Source: an uncultured Actinomycetes bacterium (GTDB lineage Bacteria; Actinomycetota; Actinomycetes; Nanopelagicales; Nanopelagicaceae). Taken from it: a stretch of DNA of 43,545 bases. The stretch lies in assembly GCA_903878415.1 (NCBI GenBank), contig CAIRHO010000033.1:1-43545 (forward strand). Reading direction: 5' to 3'. The position numbers and the translations under genes are program-made. Below are positions 1 through 8,035 of this stretch, piece after piece (position 1 is the stretch's first letter; each line of letters begins with the position of its first letter). The notes beneath the pieces are model-generated. The model made no database searches and was not told where the DNA came from. It saw only the letters and a list, made by a program, of their open reading frames with translations.

Positions 1-1
1 A

Positions 2-409
2 TTGCGCAGTCAAGGACATATTTTGACCGCAGTTTCAGGTGGCTTTATTGATGTTATTAAACCTTTGATGGATGATTTAGGTTTCCATCACTACCGAGCT
101 AACAAATTAGAAATAATTTCAGGCAAGTTATCTGGGAAATTAGTTGGTCAGATTGTTGATGCAAACACCAAAGCGCAAGCCCTTGTGGAATTTGCCAGAA
201 TAACCGACGTGCCGATTTCTCAAACTATTGCAATTGGTGACGGTGCTAATGATTTAGAAATGATAAAACTTGCTGGAGTTGGAATTGCTTATAACGCAAA
301 GCCTATTCTGCAAGAAGCCGCAGATATCGTGCTAAATATTAAGAATCTAGACGCCATAATTTATCTCTTAGGGCTAAGCAACCTAGATGTCACAGGCGGG
401 AAAAATTGA
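2..409 (+). CDS. serB: phosphoserine phosphatase SerB, C-terminal part (5' end outside window)
   Basis: This is the last ~135 residues of a HAD-superfamily phosphoserine phosphatase, which dephosphorylates O-phosphoserine in the final step of serine synthesis. Visible HAD motifs are the Ser motif in VSGGF (fragment residues 11-15), the conserved Lys in NTKAQAL (~57) and the metal-binding loop GDGAND (79-84). The nucleophile motif DxDxT is not in the window, so the gene begins upstream. The TTG at position 2 is only where the window opens, not a real start. The reading frame ends at 407-409, inside the left arm of a terminator hairpin. Members of this family outside SerB share the fold, but GDGANDLEMI is strongly SerB-like. 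Confidence 0.9.
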   Translation: MRSQGHILTAVSGGFIDVIKPLMDDLGFHHYRANKLEIISGKLSGKLVGQIVDANTKAQALVEFARITDVPISQTIAIGDGANDLEMIKLAGVGIAYNAKPILQEAADIVLNIKNLDAIIYLLGLSNLDVTGGKN

Positions 410-445
410 GTTGCGCACGCAAGTTGCGCTCAACTCAATTTTTCC
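399..445. terminator. bidirectional hairpin terminator between serB and ribM
   Basis: A 15-bp perfect inverted repeat is present: GGAAAAATTGAGTTG (399-413) and CAACTCAATTTTTCC (431-445), with a further GCGCA/TGCGC pairing inside. The A-run on the left and T-run on the right give a U-tract at the foot of the stem in either direction. It therefore fits a shared intrinsic terminator for the convergent serB (plus) and ribM (minus). The left arm overlaps the serB stop codon at 407-409. Confidence 0.75.
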
Positions 446-453
446 TTCCGTAA

Positions 454-1131
454 TTATTTGATTGAGATGGATTCCTGTTTTGATATTTTGAGCCAAGAGA
501 TAAATCCCCAAATGACGAATGGCAGGTAGATTGCGTACAAGGTGCCCGTTGGGTAGTAGCCATTTTTGAACGCGAAAGGCACGCCTACGAGATCCACTGC
601 TACCCAAACCAACCAGAATTCGACATAACCTCTACTCATTCCAAAGGTTGCAAGTGCGGTACCGGTAAAGATCCAAGTATCCACAAACAACCAAGTTCCA
701 CTCTCCCCTAAAGATTTAAAAATCTGGAATGAGAGTAGGTAGAAGAGAATTAGAAGCGGTGCAATAACCATCTTTTCTCGAACCGTTGTCCACCTAGGTG
801 TGACTGCTGGTTTAGTGGATTTGTTCTCTTTTCGAGATGAACTCCACCTAATCCAACCGTAAACACTGACTACGATTAATAATAAATTTCTACCAGCTTG
901 ACCGTAGAAATTCGCATGTTCTTTATCGTCGCCAAATGAAAAGATTGCTCCGAGAAATACCGTGAATAATAAAGCGTCGCCGATGATGCCTACCGGCCAA
1001 GCACTTACTTTCCGGCGCATGCCAAGAACAGCGCTAGTTAAGCCAAGTGTGCCACCGATAACTTCTCGCCAAGCAATAGATTTACTTCCGAAGTGAATCT
1101 GCGCTTCAAATAACCATTTCAGTACTGACAT
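454..1131 (-). CDS. ribM: RibM-type riboflavin transporter (PnuC family)
   Basis: A 225-residue integral membrane protein of the PnuC family with about seven hydrophobic segments (near residues 21-40, 45-64, 76-96, 122-142, 147-166, 170-188 and 196-214). It has the aromatic-rich motifs typical of the family (YGWIRW at 91-96, EFWLVWVAVD at 171-180). PnuC itself carries nicotinamide riboside. The RibM/PnuX branch in actinobacteria carries riboflavin and is recognised by an FMN riboswitch upstream, which is present here (1200-1329). The riboswitch is the main reason for choosing riboflavin over nicotinamide riboside. Start ATG at 1131 has a strong AAGGGAG site 5 nt upstream. The gene is last in the long minus-strand train and converges on serB. 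Substrate is inferred, family is secure. Confidence 0.82.
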   Translation of the reverse strand: MSVLKWLFEAQIHFGSKSIAWREVIGGTLGLTSAVLGMRRKVSAWPVGIIGDALLFTVFLGAIFSFGDDKEHANFYGQAGRNLLLIVVSVYGWIRWSSSRKENKSTKPAVTPRWTTVREKMVIAPLLILFYLLSFQIFKSLGESGTWLFVDTWIFTGTALATFGMSRGYVEFWLVWVAVDLVGVPFAFKNGYYPTGTLYAIYLPFVIWGFISWLKISKQESISIK

Positions 1132-1164
1132 TTTGCTCCCTTATATATGCCGAGGGAGAGCAAA
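1132..1164 (-). promoter_or_regulatory. Shine-Dalgarno sequestering hairpin of ribM (riboswitch expression platform)
   Basis: On the minus strand TTTGCT-C-TCCCT (1164-1153) can pair with AGGGAGCAAA (1141-1132) with one bulged base. This hides the AAGGGAG ribosome-binding site directly upstream of the ribM ATG at 1131. There is no U-tract after it, so the switch most likely acts on translation initiation rather than on termination. The alternative (FMN-free) pairing partner could not be identified with certainty. Confidence 0.65.
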
Positions 1165-1199
1165 CCGAGCCGCAACTATAAATCTATAGCCGTCAGCTC

Positions 1200-1329
1200 C
1201 GCGTTTTCCTTTATCCAGACTTTAACTGTCGGTCTCGGAATTTCACCAAGTCAACCGATCTATGGATTAGATCGGGTCGCGGACTTTAACCGCCGGTTCG
1301 GATTTACACCGACCCCCGGAAACGTGTAG
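1200..1329 (-). ncRNA. FMN riboswitch (RFN element)
   Basis: Read on the minus strand from ~1329 to ~1200, the sequence carries the conserved RFN segments in order: TTCCGGGGGTCGG with GTGTAAATCC, ACCGGCGGTTAAAGTCCGCG (1294-1275), a variable stem formed by 8-nt arms CCGATCTA/TAGATCGG (1255-1275), GGTGAAATTCCGA, GACCGACAGTTAAAGTC (~1234-1218) and GGAT. The closing P1 helix is CGTTTCC with GGAAAACG. RFN elements bind FMN and turn off riboflavin synthesis or transport genes. It sits between rpe (stop at 1346) and ribM (start at 1131), followed by a hairpin over the ribM Shine-Dalgarno. Confidence 0.93.
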
Positions 1330-1345
1330 CGAAATTATGCCACTC

Positions 1346-2014
1346 TTAACTCGGATGCGCATCTTTAGCAAGATTGCGCAATTTTAAAACCATATCGGCG
1401 GGGTTAGGGGCTTTATAAACAGCGCTGCCAGCTACGAAAGTATCCGCACCAGCTTCACTCGCAATTGCAATCGTATCCTCACTCACTCCGCCATCAACTT
1501 GTAACCAAGTATCCGAAAATCCGTTCGATCGCAACCAACTTCGCGCTGTTGCCACTTTAGGCATCATCTCTTTCATAAAACTTTGACCACCAAATCCTGG
1601 TTCGACTGTCATAACGAGAAGGATGTCAATCAAATGCAAAAATGGTTTAACCACTTCAATCGATGTATTAGGTTTAATTGCTAACCCCGCCCTAGTTCCA
1701 TTTTCCCTTATTGCAGCCAGCGTCTTAGCGACATTCTCAGTAGCTTCAAAATGAATAGTTACGCTCACCGCTGCGCTGGCAGCGTATTTTGGACCCGCTA
1801 AATCAGCTTTTTCAACCATCAAATGCACATCTATAGGTAGCGCACTGGATTCGATAATCTCATTCGCTCTATCAAAATCAAAAGTAAAATTCGGAACAAA
1901 AATATTGTCCATCACGTCTAGATGGATTAAATCTGCACTCTTCGCCACTCGGAGGATCTCATTTGGCAAGTCATCGAAATTCGCATTTAAGATACTTGGA
2001 CAGATGCGGATCAT
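1346..2014 (-). CDS. rpe: ribulose-phosphate 3-epimerase
   Basis: A 222-residue TIM-barrel enzyme interconverting ribulose 5-phosphate and xylulose 5-phosphate in the pentose phosphate pathway. The metal and catalytic residues are visible: H31 and D33 in LIHLDVMD with catalytic D36, H64 in DVHLMV, and second catalytic acid D174 in LQVDGGV. The loop MTVEPGFGGQSF (135-146) is the usual phosphate and substrate lid. Length is normal for the family. Start ATG overlaps the rsmB stop by 4 nt (ATGA), implying coupling. Only 16 nt separate its stop from the start of the FMN riboswitch. Confidence 0.97.
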   Translation of the reverse strand: MIRICPSILNANFDDLPNEILRVAKSADLIHLDVMDNIFVPNFTFDFDRANEIIESSALPIDVHLMVEKADLAGPKYAASAAVSVTIHFEATENVAKTLAAIRENGTRAGLAIKPNTSIEVVKPFLHLIDILLVMTVEPGFGGQSFMKEMMPKVATARSWLRSNGFSDTWLQVDGGVSEDTIAIASEAGADTFVAGSAVYKAPNPADMVLKLRNLAKDAHPS

Positions 2015-3417
2015 TCTAAGACTCCTTCATTACTGCGGCGCCGTAACAACGCAAGAAACATAGCATCGGTGCCATGCGTATGTGTCCAAAGTTGGAACAT
2101 GCCGTCGTCTTGAATAGCGGAAAGATACTTGCCTTTTGCTATACCTAATGGAATCGGGGCAAGCTCAAAATCACGATGTGTACGAAGAAACTCTTTAACT
2201 TGAAACCGGGTCTCATTAAGATGCGGTGAGCAAGTGACATATGCAATCAAGCCATCTTCGTTTAATATCTCGGTGGCGCTATGCAATAACTCCTTCTGTA
2301 GTTGCATTAGGGATTTAAGATCGTTGATAGAGCGTCGCCATCTAGTTTCTGGTCGTCGTCGCAAGGCACCTAAACCGGTACAAGGAGCGTCTATCAAAAT
2401 TCTATCGAATCGGTTCTCTGCTTTTGCGAAACCTTCCTGCCCTAGTTCTCGTCCATCAAATGAAACAACTTCCCCCATTTTTATGACTTGGCGTACTAAC
2501 TCGGCTCGAGCTTCTGAAATTTCATTCGCCAAGAAATATCCATTACTCCCAGAAAGTAGAGAGGTAAGCAAAGCGCTTTTACCACCTGGTCCGGCACACA
2601 TGTCTAGCCAACGCAAAGGTTTATCATTTGAATTACTCGTTGCATGGAATATTTCAGTTACCAATTGCGATCCGTAGTCTTGAACCCCCGCCTTCCGATT
2701 ACGAATCTCTGCAATCAGGCCGGGGTTTCCATCATAACTCGCTGCAAAATTGGTATCTGCGATTGCAATTGCACCATTTACTTCTAAATCTTTTACGGTG
2801 CTGAAATTTGGCCAGGCCGCCAAAGTTGGATGCGCTGGCACATTATTTGCCGCTAATAACTCTGCAACTCTCTCGTAATCTTTTAAATGATCTAAATACG
2901 CAGAAATGATCCAATCTGGATGCGAAAATTCATTCGATAAATAGGCTATTTTGTCGTCAGTCGACGCTAAATCCAACTTAGTAAGTTCTTGCGGGATCAG
3001 GTTTGTCATATTTCGCAGTACGGCATTAACAAAAGAACCACTGGATTCCCCAGCAACTTTTCTAGCTAGTTCAACTGTGGCAGAAACTGCAGCATGATCT
3101 GGAATTCGCATTTCATAAATTTGATGTACACCAAGGCGCAAGCAGAGTAGAACTTTTGGATCTATCTGAGCCAAAGTTCTCGCGGAACTTTTAGATATTT
3201 GAAAATCGTGTTTTCCTTGCATGCGGAGAGTTCCGTATACCAATTCAGTGACAAAAGATCGATCCCTAGGGTCAAGTTCGCTTTTTTCCAACCGTTTAGG
3301 AAGCAATAAATTGCTATAGCCTCCATCAAAAGTTACTTCATAAAGAACTTCGTATGCCATCAATCTAGGTAGGTCCGGGTTTGGCTTAGTGAAACTCTTC
3401 TTAAATGGTTTATTCAC
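2011..3417 (-). CDS. rsmB: 16S rRNA (cytosine-C5)-methyltransferase RsmB
   Basis: Two-domain protein: an N-terminal NusB-like RNA-binding domain (~15-150) and a C-terminal SAM-dependent RNA m5C methyltransferase. Counting from the GTG at 3417, the SAM loop is CAGPGGK (274-280), the PC-motif cysteine is C346 in DAPCTGLG, and the catalytic TC-motif cysteine is C396 in VTCSPH. RsmB methylates C967 of 16S rRNA (E. coli numbering). The frame stays open up to another GTG at 3444. I prefer 3417 because it gives GTGAATAA, the same 8-nt overlap with the preceding stop seen at four other junctions here. The fmt gene lies just upstream and rpe overlaps downstream. Confidence 0.92.
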   Translation of the reverse strand: MNKPFKKSFTKPNPDLPRLMAYEVLYEVTFDGGYSNLLLPKRLEKSELDPRDRSFVTELVYGTLRMQGKHDFQISKSSARTLAQIDPKVLLCLRLGVHQIYEMRIPDHAAVSATVELARKVAGESSGSFVNAVLRNMTNLIPQELTKLDLASTDDKIAYLSNEFSHPDWIISAYLDHLKDYERVAELLAANNVPAHPTLAAWPNFSTVKDLEVNGAIAIADTNFAASYDGNPGLIAEIRNRKAGVQDYGSQLVTEIFHATSNSNDKPLRWLDMCAGPGGKSALLTSLLSGSNGYFLANEISEARAELVRQVIKMGEVVSFDGRELGQEGFAKAENRFDRILIDAPCTGLGALRRRPETRWRRSINDLKSLMQLQKELLHSATEILNEDGLIAYVTCSPHLNETRFQVKEFLRTHRDFELAPIPLGIAKGKYLSAIQDDGMFQLWTHTHGTDAMFLALLRRRSNEGVLE

Positions 3418-4321
3418 AGACGGTACCAACCGCAATTCGCGCACCCCGGAACCAATCAGAAGCGTTCATCTCCCTCTTGCCCTCTGGAGTAACAATTTCT
3501 AATTTAATTGCACCGCTGGATGTAGCGATACAAATTGCCTTCTCACTCCTAAATACTTCTCCAGCTTTACCATCGTGTTCGATCGGATGAGCACGATTAA
3601 TTACGAGACGGTTCTTCGAAATTACCGTCCATGCGCCCGGATTATGAGTCATAGCGCGGATATGAGAATCCACTTCTGCGTTCGATCTGTTCCAATCTAT
3701 TTTTGCATCCATTTTAGAAATCTTAGGAGCGAGCGTCACTCCCTCTTCCACTTGCGGAATAGGTTTGATTTCTCCTTGCAATAAATCAAGAGCGTCCAGA
3801 ACTGCGGCACTGCCCAAGATAGATAATTCCGAAAGTAGCGAATCCGTTGTAGCAAACTCAGTTATTCTTAATACACGTTTAAGAAAAATCGGACCGGTAT
3901 CCATTCCTTTATCTAACTTAAAAACGGTGACTCCAGTCTCGACGTCCCGATGTTTTATAGCCCATTGCACTGGCGCAGCTCCGCGCCAACGCGGAAGTAT
4001 TGAAAAATGGAGATTCAACCAGCCATATCTGATTTTATTAAGCAAGAACTCAGGTATTAATTTGCCGTATGCAATCGTGATTACAACATCTGGTTTAGCT
4101 ATCTCTAGAATCTCATTTAAAGCTGCAGAATTTTCAGGTTTGGCCACTTCGCGACCGCAACTATTCGCCCATTGCGCAAATTCATTAGGTGTTAGAACTC
4201 TACCTCTACCCGCAATCGCATCAGGGGCCGAAATTAGGCAGATCACTTCATGTTCACTGTTATCGATTGCTTCAATTGTTGGTACCGAAACCATTGATGA
4301 AGAAGCAATTGCAATTCGCAA
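3410..4321 (-). CDS. fmt: methionyl-tRNA formyltransferase
   Basis: A 303-residue enzyme that formylates initiator Met-tRNA using 10-formyl-tetrahydrofolate. The catalytic triad of the formyltransferase fold is visible as N103 and H105 in NLHFS, and D141 in KGMDTGPIF. The signature SILPRWRGAAP spans 107-117. A C-terminal OB-like tRNA-binding domain follows (~200-303). The start is a TTG at 4321 with no clear Shine-Dalgarno. It is required because the first residues (RIAIASSS) form the first beta strand. It follows def by 5 nt, so formylation and deformylation enzymes are co-transcribed. Confidence 0.96.
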   Translation of the reverse strand: MRIAIASSSMVSVPTIEAIDNSEHEVICLISAPDAIAGRGRVLTPNEFAQWANSCGREVAKPENSAALNEILEIAKPDVVITIAYGKLIPEFLLNKIRYGWLNLHFSILPRWRGAAPVQWAIKHRDVETGVTVFKLDKGMDTGPIFLKRVLRITEFATTDSLLSELSILGSAAVLDALDLLQGEIKPIPQVEEGVTLAPKISKMDAKIDWNRSNAEVDSHIRAMTHNPGAWTVISKNRLVINRAHPIEHDGKAGEVFRSEKAICIATSSGAIKLEIVTPEGKREMNASDWFRGARIAVGTVCE

Positions 4322-4326
4322 TGTAA

Positions 4327-4887
4327 TTACAGACCTAAACCATTTGTTTGGTGCGGTGATACTTTAAATGTCGGGGTAAAGCCGCGTTCATTAGCGTCCA
4401 TGAACCACTCTGATTCTCGAATATCCTTCATCGCCTGCTTGCGTAATTCTTTTGATAATCGATCTATAAAAAGAATTCCATCCAAGTGATCAGTTTCGTG
4501 TTGCAAAGCTCGAGCTAGTAGCTCACTTCCTTCTACAATAATTGGTTCACCATGCATATTGAAACCCTTTGCCACAGCCCGCATTGCTCTAGGTGTCTCA
4601 TAACTTAGCTCTGGAAAAGAAAGGCAACCTTCTTCGCCATCTTGCAATTCACTGCTTAAATCTAAAATGGGATTAATCAAGTGGCCAAATACTTCATCCA
4701 CATGCCAGACAAAAACTCGCAGCGGGACTCCTATTTGCGGCGCCGCTAATCCGGCTCCCGGAGCATCCATCATGGTTTCGGTTAAATCTTGCACCAAATT
4801 CCGGAGTTCTTTATCGAAGTCAATAACAGCAGAAGCAGGGGTTGCGAGAACCGGATCACCGAATAATCGAATTGGTTGCAGCGCCAT
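4327..4887 (-). CDS. def: peptide deformylase
   Basis: A 186-residue metalloenzyme that removes the N-formyl group from nascent proteins. All three diagnostic motifs are present: GAGLAAPQ (44-51), EGCLS with metal-ligand C88 (86-90), and HETDH with H130, E131 and H134. The C-terminal tail after ~165 is probably disordered. Start ATG at 4887 lies 19 nt after the priA stop. It is adjacent to fmt, the usual pairing. Confidence 0.97.
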   Translation of the reverse strand: MALQPIRLFGDPVLATPASAVIDFDKELRNLVQDLTETMMDAPGAGLAAPQIGVPLRVFVWHVDEVFGHLINPILDLSSELQDGEEGCLSFPELSYETPRAMRAVAKGFNMHGEPIIVEGSELLARALQHETDHLDGILFIDRLSKELRKQAMKDIRESEWFMDANERGFTPTFKVSPHQTNGLGL

Positions 4888-4906
4888 ATGCCAAGTCTAT
4901 CTGACT

Positions 4907-6835
4907 CTAAATCGTAAAAGGGTCAACCCGAACTTTTAGCGCTTTTCTACCTTTAGCGCTGCGATACCGCAACAAATCATAAACTGCCTCCGACAATCGC
5001 GCGCCATCTTCGATGGTTGCTTTCAAAATAATTGTACTATTCTCCTGATCAATCTGAGTAGGGCCTAGAACTTCACACTTCAGTGAAGTTTCGCTCCGAA
5101 ATTGATCTGCTATGACGCTAATTTCTTTACTGTCGCATTGAACTTCAATAAAACGAGTGTATGGCGGCAATTGTAAATCCTTACGATTCTGCAATTCAAT
5201 TCGACTCGATTTCAATGGTGTTTGTTGCAGTAAGGATTGCACCTCCGGATGTGAATCTGCCAATGATAAAAATATTTCGCCGTCGTTCCTAAGCAGCGTT
5301 AGCGCATTCAACCAACGGAACCGAGCTTCTTCTTCGCTTCTTAAATAAGGTCTATTAAACATTGCTCTGCCATCCAAGAGAACTACTGCACCATATCCCT
5401 CAGGTGTTATTGGCTCACAACCAGGAGTTGCAATGACAATGCAACTTTCAGTGCCAATTCTCTCCTGTGATAACGAGCCATTCGAAGTTATAACGCGAAC
5501 CTTCGGGAAGGCTTTTCCGAACTCTTCTGCATGACGTTCATCACCTTTTTTAAATTTGTAAAATTTTGTTGAATTACACCAAGTGCATTTCCATTCTGGA
5601 TAACTAACGTTGCATATCGAACACTGTGGCGGATTAGATGCTTTAGATAAAACGAGTTTGCCACCACACGCACAAAGAGCTTGATTGCTACATTGTTCGC
5701 AAATGGCAGAGTTGAAATACCCTCGTTCGGCGACGACAATTAATACTGGCCCTTTTTCCAAGCCCTTACGAATTACCGTAAAAACATTTTTTCTAGAGTA
5801 TTCGGCATCTCCAGAAGTAATACCGATATTACGTTTTCGCAAGAATTCTCCGGAAGGAACATAAAACGGTAACCATTTGCTTTCTACAAGTCTTAGCAAT
5901 TCCAATGAAGGTGAAGAATCTAAAAACCATAAAGCTACTTTTTCACTACTGGCGCGCAAAAGCGCTAAATCTCTGGTGTTCGTGTAGGGAGATCTCCGCT
6001 CGAAATGGGAGGGGTCTGATTCGTTGTAAACAATAATATTCTGCAAATTGGGTAGCGGCGCAAATATGGCTGATCTATTGCCAATTACTAAATTCTTAGC
6101 TCCTTGTAGGATCTCCAAAAATGCTGTGTAGCGATCACTTTTGTTCATGGATGAATCAAAACGAGTGAAATTTATCCCTGGATAATTTTGCAATTGCTCC
6201 TCTAACCGGGTGGTATCTTTCAAATCTGGCAAAATAACTAGCGTTGGACCATCTTGCAATTTTCTTAATATAAATTCAATAATTAGAGCGAATGAATCGA
6301 CCGCAATTGGCAACACAATTGCCCCGTTCTTAATTGCATCTAGCTTTGCGATATCCGCACCATAAATTTTCGGCAGAAGATTAGTTTCAGCGCTTAAAAC
6401 CTGCCTAGGTTTTACTGTAATTGCTTTTTTTTCACAGTTAGCAACCCGTGGTGGTATAGCAAACCTAATCAAATCGCTCGGATTTGTGCAATATCTCACG
6501 GCAACCGATTTGATCAATTTCCAAATTTCTGGTTGTAGGAGCGGAGAGCTAGAAAGAATTGAAAGTACGCCTCTTATTCCAACATCCTTTGAGTTCCTTT
6601 TTCGAATCTCCACCACATATCCAGTAGTAATTGTTTTACCAAAAGGAATTTTTAAAAGATTTCCTACCTCGCAAACTTCGCTCTGTTTCTGCGATAGACC
6701 GTAGGTGTAGAGCGCATCTAAATGAAGTACGGGAGTATCAACAACAACTTCAACAACGATGTCACTATCTGGGCTAATTTCCAGATTGTTGTTAGCCCGT
6801 TGCGATATGAGGCGGAGTGGTCGCAATTGCGCCAC
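4907..6835 (-). CDS. priA: actinobacterial PriA-like primosomal protein lacking helicase motifs
   Basis: A 642-residue PriA homologue. The N-terminal DNA-binding domain (~25-130) and eight cysteines of the zinc-binding region (C379, C382, C388, C390, C405, C408, C417, C420) are present. The expected Walker A segment is replaced by GAIVLPIAVDSFALI (171-185) without GxGKT, and the DEEH box is replaced by NESDPSHFERR (271-281). Actinobacterial PriA proteins are known to lack helicase motifs, so this is family-typical rather than decay. It probably works as a structural replication-restart factor. Start GTG at 6835 lies 6 nt after the metK stop, with no strong ribosome site. It sits between metK and def, as in other actinobacteria. 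Confidence 0.88.
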   Translation of the reverse strand: MAQLRPLRLISQRANNNLEISPDSDIVVEVVVDTPVLHLDALYTYGLSQKQSEVCEVGNLLKIPFGKTITTGYVVEIRKRNSKDVGIRGVLSILSSSPLLQPEIWKLIKSVAVRYCTNPSDLIRFAIPPRVANCEKKAITVKPRQVLSAETNLLPKIYGADIAKLDAIKNGAIVLPIAVDSFALIIEFILRKLQDGPTLVILPDLKDTTRLEEQLQNYPGINFTRFDSSMNKSDRYTAFLEILQGAKNLVIGNRSAIFAPLPNLQNIIVYNESDPSHFERRSPYTNTRDLALLRASSEKVALWFLDSSPSLELLRLVESKWLPFYVPSGEFLRKRNIGITSGDAEYSRKNVFTVIRKGLEKGPVLIVVAERGYFNSAICEQCSNQALCACGGKLVLSKASNPPQCSICNVSYPEWKCTWCNSTKFYKFKKGDERHAEEFGKAFPKVRVITSNGSLSQERIGTESCIVIATPGCEPITPEGYGAVVLLDGRAMFNRPYLRSEEEARFRWLNALTLLRNDGEIFLSLADSHPEVQSLLQQTPLKSSRIELQNRKDLQLPPYTRFIEVQCDSKEISVIADQFRSETSLKCEVLGPTQIDQENSTIILKATIEDGARLSEAVYDLLRYRSAKGRKALKVRVDPFTI

Positions 6836-6841
6836 GAGAAT

Positions 6842-8035
6842 TTAGCCTTTAATCTGGGATTGCAGCGCACTCACTCGATCAGCTTTCTCCCAAGTGAAGT
6901 TTGGTAGTTCGCGACCGAAATGCCCATAAGCAGCTGTTTCAGAGTAAATCGGACGGAGCAGTTGCAAATCTCTGATGATCGCAGCAGGTCGAAGATCAAA
7001 AACTGCGAGCACTGCGTCAGATATCTGGTTAACCGGAACTTTTTCAGTACCAAATGTTTCCACGAATAATCCAACTGGTTGAGCTTTACCAATTGCATAG
7101 GCAACTTGCACTTCGCAACGCGAAGCAAGCCCAGCCGCAACTACGTTTTTAGCAACCCAACGCATGGCATAAGCAGCAGAACGATCAACTTTTGAAGGAT
7201 CTTTACCGCTAAAAGCACCGCCACCGTGGCGTGCCATTCCACCATAAGTATCTACAATAATTTTTCGACCAGTTAAGCCGGCATCGCCCATTGGTCCACC
7301 CGTTACAAATCGACCCGTTGGATTGATAAGAACTCGTAAATCATTAAATGGAATATTGATTTCTTTCAAAACTGGATCTATAACTTTAGCTCTAACTTCA
7401 GGTGCCAATTGCTTCTCTATATCAACATTTGCAGCGTGTTGGCTCGAAATTACTACAGTATTCAATGAAACCGGTTTGTCACCATCATATTCAATGGTTA
7501 CTTGTGTTTTTCCATCTGGTCGTAAGTAAGAAAGTTCGCCCGATTTCCTTACCTCAGTTAACTTCTGCGCTAATTTGTGAGCTAACCAGATCGGCAGCGG
7601 CATTAATTCTGGAGTATCAGTAGTTGCATAGCCAAACATCAATCCTTGATCGCCCGCTCCCTGCAAATCCAGCGGATCAACAGATTGCGAAACTCTTTCT
7701 TCGAAGGCATGATCCACTCCGGCAGCAATATCCCCAGATTGTTGACCGATTGATATTGAAACACCGCATGAATTTCCATCGAAACCTTTATCCGAGGAAT
7801 CGTAACCAATTCGCAGAACGGTATCTCGAACTAACCCCATAACATCTGCGTAACCATTAGTCGTAACTTCCCCAGCTACGTGAACTTGTCCAGTTGTTAA
7901 TAATGTTTCTACCGCAACTCGAGAATTCTTATCCTGACTTAGCAGAGAATCTAATATCGCATCGGATATTTGATCTGCCATTTTATCTGGGTGGCCTTCA
8001 GTAACTGATTCAGAGGTAAATAAGCGCTTAGACAT
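6842..8035 (-). CDS. metK: S-adenosylmethionine synthetase
   Basis: A ~397-residue methionine adenosyltransferase that makes SAM from methionine and ATP. Visible signatures are GHPDK near the N-terminus (14-18), [35 protein letters not shown], and [19 protein letters not shown] with the ATP/Mg-binding lysine and aspartates. I chose ATG at 8035 ([11 protein letters not shown], the usual family start). It gives the 8-nt overlap ATGTCTAA with coaBC. Another ATG lies two codons upstream at 8041. No SAM riboswitch is visible, since the gene is internal to the train. Confidence 0.97.
   Translation of the reverse strand: MSKRLFTSESVTEGHPDKMADQISDAILDSLLSQDKNSRVAVETLLTTGQVHVAGEVTTNGYADVMGLVRDTVLRIGYDSSDKGFDGNSCGVSISIGQQSGDIAAGVDHAFEERVSQSVDPLDLQGAGDQGLMFGYATTDTPELMPLPIWLAHKLAQKLTEVRKSGELSYLRPDGKTQVTIEYDGDKPVSLNTVVISSQHAANVDIEKQLAPEVRAKVIDPVLKEINIPFNDLRVLINPTGRFVTGGPMGDAGLTGRKIIVDTYGGMARHGGGAFSGKDPSKVDRSAAYAMRWVAKNVVAAGLASRCEVQVAYAIGKAQPVGLFVETFGTEKVPVNQISDAVLAVFDLRPAAIIRDLQLLRPIYSETAAYGHFGRELPNFTWEKADRVSALQSQIKG

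Noticed and set aside
1147-1329. Plus-strand open frame of 60 codons between ribM and rpe
   Set aside because: It is the antisense strand of the FMN riboswitch, whose conserved RNA segments explain the sequence.
3765-4367. Plus-strand open frame of ~200 codons
   Set aside because: It lies opposite fmt, whose catalytic motifs are clear. The predicted protein shows no family features.
6845-8035. Possible SAM riboswitch for metK
   Set aside because: metK overlaps coaBC, leaving no leader; no SAM-box segments are visible.
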